The notes beneath the pieces were generated by a model. That model did not search any database, had not been told where the DNA came from, and worked only from the letters and a program-made list of their open reading frames with translations. Position numbers and translations under genes: made by a program. From Eriocheir sinensis (lineage: Eukaryota; Arthropoda; Malacostraca; Decapoda; Varunidae), in assembly GCF_024679095.1 (NCBI RefSeq), contig NC_066553.1, positions 5,431,538 through 5,495,537 of the forward strand: a DNA stretch of 64,000 bases, written 5' to 3'. Positions 58,960 through 64,000 of this stretch are shown here, piece after piece (positions within the stretch are counted from its first letter, which is position 1; every line of letters begins with the position of its first letter).

Positions 58960-59590
58960 TGGATATACTCATTCACTTGGGTTGTAATAGTGATCCCAAA
59001 GAAGTGCAGAATAGTATAACAGACATGGTTTTCAAGAGTGTAGGAAAGCATTCTTTGTGTTTATGTATTGGTTTTCTTTTTTTATAACATTTCTGCCTAT
59101 AGCTCCTGTAGGCTTTCTTGAGGGGCCTAGCTGGTGGTCGGCACAAGCCCGTCATGGCCCAGGCAATCTTTTTTTATAGCGCGCCAGTTATGCTTGGCTC
59201 ATGCTGCCCCCCGGAACTCATTCTTGATTCACTGGACGGTTTCTTCTAGAGTCCGGGTTGATTGGTGGTCGTCAGGACAGCATGTGGGTAGTCTTAGGCC
59301 ACTCGGCGGTGACTGAAAAATCCCAGGTGGTAGCGTGGGGATTCGAACCGACATTGTCCATGGCGTGGTGAATGTGAGCCCAGCACGCTAACCACTCAGC
59401 CACCGATATATTCATGCCGTTTGGATAGTAATAGTTACCCCAGAGAAGTGCAGAACAGTATAACAGACAAGGTTTTCAAGAGTATAGGAAATAATTCTTT
59501 GTGTGTATGTATGTTTTGGTCATTTTGTGCTCACTGTTTATATTCATGCAGTTTGGATTGTGAATGTGACGTACAGAACAGCATAATTAG
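58960..59590. repeat. About 115-bp repeat copies flanking a SINE
   Basis: Blocks 'gaagtgcagaatagtataac' (59000) and 'gaagtgcagaacagtataac' (59444), each followed by 'ggttttcaagagt(g/a)taggaaa' and 'attctttgtgt', lie on either side of the SINE at 59100-59404. A third, partial copy starts near 59535. The SINE therefore sits inside a small tandem repeat. Confidence 0.8.
59100..59404 (-). mobile_element. tRNA-derived SINE, copy 2 (best preserved)
   Basis: Minus strand: head GGTGGCTGAGTGGTTAGCG at about 59384-59403 (A box) and GGTTCGAATCCCC (B box) at about 59337-59349. The body has 'ggcctaagactacccacatg', a gggggcagcatgagccaag block near 59195-59215 and 'cctcaagaaagcctacagga' near 59103-59123. 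The A box resembles Ser/Leu-type tRNAs, but the acceptor stem is not complementary, so it is a SINE and not a tRNA gene. Confidence 0.9.
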
Positions 59591-59786
59591 ACAAGGAGGT
59601 GAAAAGAAGCGAAGGAAATAGAATAATGAAGAAATAGAGTAGGAAATAGAAGAGTGAAGGATTAGCGACGGAAATAGAAGTGAAGGAAGTGCATAGAAAA
59701 ATATAGACTAGAGCAACTGAGACAGGTAACGGCAAACAAGGACAGAACTCAACCAACACATTGCAGGAAGTTACTTTAATCTGACC

Positions 59787-60193
59787 TTAACCCAGTACCA
59801 GCGATGGGCCAAATTTGTGGCTTTACCGTGTAGCAGCGACGGGCCAAATTTGTGGCTTTACCATGTAGCAGTGACGGGCCAAATTTGTGGCTTTACCGTG
59901 TAGCAGCGACGGGCCAAATTTGTGGCTTTACCGTGTAGCAGCGACGGGCCAAATTTGTGGCTTTACTGTGTAGCAGCGACGGGCCAAATTTGTGGCTTTA
60001 CCGTGTAGCCACGACAGGCCAAATTTGTGCCACGATATAAACCCCCTCAAAATAGATGATACATAATCTGATCACAAATGCGTTGATATATATTATGAAA
60101 TGGTTTGTGGGTTTCTGTGAGGGGTGATTTTTTCTCATTTTTCTCGCTTGGAGGGACCATTAAGAAACATGATCCCCGCTGCTATCAGGCTAA
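59787..60193. mobile_element. piggyBac-like MITE, copy 2, with expanded internal repeats
   Basis: Starts after TTAA (59787-59790) with CCCAGTACCAGCG and ends with CGCTGCTATCAGG followed by CTAA at 60190-60193, a one-base change from TTAA. It matches copy 1 throughout but carries seven copies of the 35-bp unit ('gacgggccaaatttgtggct' ...) instead of two, and no CCTAA tract. It is non-coding. Confidence 0.82.
59791..60035. repeat. 35-bp tandem repeat, seven copies, inside the MITE
   Basis: Each unit joins 'gggccaaatttgtggcttta' to 'ccgtgtagcagcgac'. The last unit is variant (acgacaggcc). The unit overlaps the element's own terminal sequence (tagcagcg), so the array looks like iteration of the MITE end. 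Confidence 0.93.
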
Positions 60194-60394
60194 TTACTTG
60201 ACCAAATTGCTAGCACTTCTGAGCCCTTCCTTCCCTTCGCTCAGATCGCCAGTTGGCTTGACTCGCTCACAAACAAGCAAGCACGGAGGATGTTCTTGCA
60301 TAAGTAATTGGTTTAAAAAAAGGAAAGTATAGATAAGTAGGTCATGTTTATTTACGAATACAGAAGATTTGAGAATGCTGCAAAACCACATTAT

Positions 60395-61165
60395 GCAGTT
60401 TATCTCCTCCTCCTCCTCCTCCTCTCTTTGTTTTATTTTTCCTCCATCCTTCTTTTGTATTCCTTCCTCATATATCTCTCCTCCTCCTCCTTTTCCCTTC
60501 TCTTCCTCCTTTTGTTGTTATTTTTTCTCTTCTTCCTCTTATTTCTCTCCTCTTCCTCCTCCTGTTGTTTTGAATTTTTCTCCTCCTCCTCTTCCTCCTT
60601 TTGTTCTTCCTCATTTCACCTCCACATCCTCCTCCTTTGCCTCCTTTTGATCTTCCTCCTCCTCTGTCTCCTCTTGTTCTTCTTCCTCTTTATTTCTCTC
60701 CTCCTCTGCCTCCTTTTGATCTTCCTCCTCCTCTGTCTCCTTTTGTTCTTCTTCCTCTTATTTCTCTCCTCCTTTTGTTCTTCCTCTCCTTCCTTCCTCC
60801 TGACTTGTCATCATCTACTTCTCATCCTTTATTTTCATTATTTTTATCACTTTTATTTTCCTTCCCATCTCTTCCTCTGCATCCTTTTCTCCTTCCTTCC
60901 TCCTCAGTGTTATCAGTATCTTCTCATCTCTCATTTTCATCATTTTTGGGGGGGAACTTTCATAGCTTCCCATCTCTTTCTCCTCCTCCTCCTCCTCCAT
61001 TTTAATCTTTGACAAGTAGTAATAGAAGTAGTAGTTCTCTTTCCTCCTTCTCAAGTTATCAGTATCTTATCTTTTTTTCCATTTTCATAACTTATCCATC
61101 GCTTTATTTTGCCTCCCACCACTTCATGTCTCCCCACTTTTCCTTCCTCCTCCACTTTAGTCTCG
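60395..61165. repeat. (CTC/CTT)-rich pyrimidine tandem block
   Basis: Repeats such as 'gatcttcctcctcctctgtc' and 'tccttttgttcttcttcctc' recur every 60 bp or so, with weaker duplications of 'gttatcagtatctt' near 60910 and 61055. Ser/Leu/Phe frames are artefacts. Confidence 0.85.
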
Positions 61166-61539
61166 GACAAGTAGTATGGTACGATCCCTTCATCAGCATG
61201 GATAGGACAAGTTATCAGCAGGTCAGTGCCACACCACCTCCATCTTACTACACACACTTGCATATGCTTTTCCCATTTATTCGAGTGGCATTCAGCAGGT
61301 TGTTCTGTTGATGTTTTCGTTTTTGGTCGAACTCCCTCCCTTGATGCAGAAAAAAAACACTTACCTACCCACAGTGGCATGCAAATTTTATCCCAGGCAT
61401 CAAGCTCGTAGCCCTATAGTACATTGCTTGGGTCTTTCTCCAAGCTCAAAGAAATCGGGGCTCTAACGCGATGCACATCAGAGGCCCGACTGGTGCTGCC
61501 AAGTTTTATTTATGGCCACAGCCTCTTATGCAACCCAGT

Positions 61540-62160
61540 AACCAGAGGGGCTATAATGATGACAGAATGGGGAGGAGTTTGTATGGATTTGTTAGCTTTG
61601 TTTGTCTCTCTTGTTTTGAATATAGGAGCAGTAACTTTTTGACATTATTATTATTTGGTAGAGGAGCTATAATGACTGAACGAGGAGGATTTTGTGAATG
61701 GTTAAGAGTTTATGTGGATTTGTTGGTTTTATAATTATCTCTCTTGTTTTGAATATAGGAGCAACAATGTTTTGACTCTCCTTTATTATTTAGTAGAGGA
61801 AGTACAATGACAGAACGAGAAGGAGTTTGTGAATTATGGAGTCTATATAGATTTGTTTGGTTTATATTTACCTCTTGTTTTGAATATAGGAGCAACAACA
61901 CATCAACTTCCTTTTGTTATTTAGTAGAGGAACTATAATGACAGAATGAGGAAGAGTTTGTGAATTAGGAAGTTTTACAGATTTGTTTGGTTTATATTTA
62001 CCTCTTGTTTTGAATATAGGAGCAACAACACTTCAACTTCCTTTTATTATTTAGTAGAGGAACTATAATGACAGAACAGGGAGTAGTTTGTGAATTATGG
62101 AGTCTATATAGATTTGCTTGGATGTATAGAAGCAGCAGGATTTAAACTTTTTTTTATTTA
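61540..62160. repeat. Tandem array, about 131-bp unit, about 5 copies
   Basis: Units contain 'gaggaactataatgacagaa', 'agtttgtgaatta' and 'ctcttgttttgaatatagga'. Anchors at 61618, 61751, 61882 and 62012 are 130-133 bp apart. Related but diverged pieces continue to about 62560 ('gttttgtatagaggaacagg'). Confidence 0.9.
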
Positions 62161-62748
62161 CTTTCCTTTCCTTTCTTTTTCCCCTTTATTTTCCCTTCTC
62201 CCTCCTCCTCTTGCCTCAAAAGAAAACGAATGATTGTGTCTAAGAGATTGATATTTATGGTATATTCCGTAACACTTTTTATATGTCTCCCTGTTTTGTA
62301 TAGAGGAACAGGAACATTTCAATTTTTTATTTTTATTTTCTAGTTTCCTTTTTCCCCATCTTCCTCGTCTTACCTCGAATGAAAACAATCGTGTCTCAAG
62401 AGATTGTTGTTTATAGTATATTCCTCAACACCTTTCTGTTTTGTGTCTACGAGCAACAGCATTTCAACTTTTTTTATTATATAGATTCCTTTTTCTTTCC
62501 CCTTTTTCCCCCCTCATTCGGTCTTCCCTTGCCACAAAAGAAAGTAGTGTCTATGAGTTTGGTATTTCTGGTATGTTTCTCAATGCCTTTTTCACTCGGC
62601 CATGGTCAGGATATATTAGTAAAGAGGATGAAAAGTGACAGACTGGAAACTAACAGATATATAAAGTAAAAGAACAGTAATGGGCAGGACACATCAGTAG
62701 GAGAGAGAGGACAAAAAGTGACACTGGGAACTTACTGATACATTATAA

Positions 62749-62997
62749 TTAACCCGTCCGCTGTGATTGGCTCGGATTTCGCCTTCACTGGTAGCCTGGT
62801 AACATATACTCCCAGGTCTTTCTCTGCCTCTGTGGGGGATAGTGGAGTGTTTTCCATGTGGCATTGGTATGCTGGATTTCCCCTCCCAAGGTGAATGACT
62901 TTACAGTTTTCTTCATTGAATTGTAGCGGCCACTTTTTGTTCCATTCCTGTAGCTTGGTGATGTCTTCTGGTAGGAAATCCACAGTCAAGGGGTTAA
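62749..62997 (-). mobile_element. TTAA-flanked element enclosing a LINE RT fragment
   Basis: TTAA at 62749-62752 and 62994-62997 bound 241 bp whose ends, CCCGTCCGCTGTG and (reverse complement) CCCCTTGACTGTG, agree at 9 of 13 positions, like a piggyBac-type MITE. Internally, the minus strand is open for 85 codons including KLQEWNKKWPLQFN, CKVIHLGR and EKDLGVYV. This is the RT segment downstream of the active site of a CR1/Jockey-like LINE from a different subfamily than 37020-37965. The fragment cannot be enzymatic, since the catalytic site is absent. An alternative is a LINE fragment that happens to lie between TTAA sites. Confidence 0.65.
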
Positions 62998-63434
62998 AAT
63001 CAAGAAGTTGTCATGGTCAGGAGACATCAGAAGGAGATGACGAAAAGTGACCGACTGGGGGGGGGGACTACATAAACTAAACGGTCTCTTTTCCTCAGCG
63101 TTTTAATGGACAAGCTATATTTTGCCTGTTTGCAGTAGAATGACATACAGACTTAAAGATTATTAAAAAAATGTATATATGTATCCAGAGACTCAACTAT
63201 TATATTTCAAAGGTCATTAGATTCATATTATTAGCAATGGAAAGTGAGAACAATTAGGCAACCACTGTAGGAGGAAGGGAAGGAGGAGGCCATTCAGTGG
63301 ATAGTGTGATAATATTAGTTTAGTTTGCATAACGTTTACACATGAAAATCTGGAGGCTATTTATTTATTTATTTATTTGTCTTCATTGTTGTTTACTTGC
63401 CTGTTTTTGCCCTTGAGCTGCTTCCTTTACCGTA

Positions 63435-64000
63435 AAAAAAAAAGTGGGGAACAGTACAGAAACTAACGGAAATGCTTGCTATGGTAGTGTGGGAAAACTG
63501 GGAACTAGAAGAGTGGACAGCTGTAATTTCTTTGTGTTTGCCCTGGAGGTACTTTCTTTACTGTTAAAACAAAGGGAGGTGGTACAGAAACTAATTGAAA
63601 TGCTTGCTATTGGTAGTGTGGGAAAATTGGGAACTAAGAGGCAGAGAAGACATTGTATTTTAGTTCATTAAGCGCAGTTCACACGGGCAAAGCTTCCTCG
63701 GTGCCGGTATCTCTGTAAAAAAAAGGGAGGTACAGAAACTAATTGAAATGCTTGCTATTGGTAGTGTGGGAAAACTGGAAAGTAGATAAATGGACAGCTT
63801 TAATTTCTTTGTGTTTGCCCTGGAGGTACTTTCTTTACTGTTAAAACAAAGGGAGGTGGTACAGAAACTAATGGAAATGCTTGCTATTGGTAGTGTGGGA
63901 AAATTGGGAACTAAGAGGCAGAGAAGGCATTGTATTTTAGTTCATTAAGCGCAGTTCACACGGGCTAAGCTTCCTCGGTGCCGGTATCTCTGTAAAAAAA
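63435..64000. repeat. Higher-order tandem repeat A-B-A-B at the window edge
   Basis: Two related half-units, A (about 128 bp) and B (about 148 bp), alternate with anchors 'acagaaacta' at 63456, 63584, 63732 and 63861, giving a period of about 277 bp. B alone has 'cattaagcgcagttcacacg' and 'ggtgccggtatctctgtaaa'. Both halves end in degenerate tail-repeat motifs (ccctggaggtactttcttta). The array runs off the right end. Confidence 0.88.

Noticed and set aside
59330..59404. Functional tRNA gene on the minus strand
   Set aside because: It has canonical A and B boxes but no complementary acceptor ends, and the SINE body follows directly.
61162..61219. Small internal exon (polypyrimidine tract, AG, short frame WYDPFISMDRTSYQQ, GTCAGT)
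   Set aside because: Parts of the sequence recur nearby in the pyrimidine repeat ('gacaagtagta', 'agttatcag'), and the donor is weak. No link to the 52.3-kb exon can be shown.

Overview
This is a gene-poor, extremely repeat-rich stretch of a eukaryotic, almost certainly arthropod, nuclear genome. The best guess is a decapod crustacean such as a crab. That rests on four things: short tracts of the arthropod telomere motif CCTAA/TTAGG, a very high density of long microsatellites, tRNA-derived SINEs, and decayed CR1/Jockey-like non-LTR retrotransposons. The species is inference. No operons, ribosome-binding sites, rRNA genes, CRISPR arrays or intact functional tRNA genes are visible. Nearly every long open reading frame in the window is a by-product of a microsatellite, a purine-rich tract or a tandem repeat.

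Layout. 0-6.9 kb: microsatellites, a tail-type dispersed repeat, a 145-147-bp tandem array and a possible untranslated exon with a consensus splice donor. 6.9-10.2 kb: three tandem arrays (about 140, 41 and 73 bp units), the first carrying a clean (CCTAA)6 insertion. 10.2-19 kb: very long (GA)n, (GT)n, (GGA)n, (GAA)n and (TAG)n tracts, a hairpin, a 239-bp MITE with long inverted repeats, and a decayed minus-strand LINE. 19-21 kb: a cluster of old transposon pieces, including a putative MITE, LINE RT fragments, a SINE and a TTAA-flanked piggyBac-like MITE carrying (CCTAA)7. 21.5-26.5 kb: multi-kilobase homopurine DNA. 26.9-28 kb: a SINE split by a 767-bp PIF/Harbinger-like element that holds a broken MADF-domain exon. 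28.8-30.8 kb: a SINE-tail module amplified into a roughly 152-bp tandem array. 31-36 kb: microsatellites and polypurine DNA, flanked by inverted clusters of one dispersed repeat. 37-38 kb: a frameshifted LINE reverse transcriptase 3' half. 38.3-40 kb: G-rich DNA. 40.6-42.4 kb: adjacent 70-bp and 52-bp arrays. 43-48.6 kb: microsatellites, LINE 3' ends and a (CCTTA)n block. 50.1-52.2 kb: three different tandem arrays in succession. 52.3 kb: the only credible host coding exon, a 69-codon first exon with Kozak-type context and a GTGAGT donor. 53-64 kb: probable intron or intergenic DNA with a minisatellite, another SINE, a second piggyBac-like MITE copy, a TTAA-flanked element holding an RT fragment, and an A-B-A-B tandem duplication at the window edge.

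There is no multi-gene system here. The main interest is in how the repeats are built and nested: exact whole-unit telomere-motif insertions with empty paralogous sites, a transposon inside a SINE whose boundaries are fixed by that SINE, a retrotransposon fragment bounded by TTAA termini, and SINE tails turning into satellite DNA.
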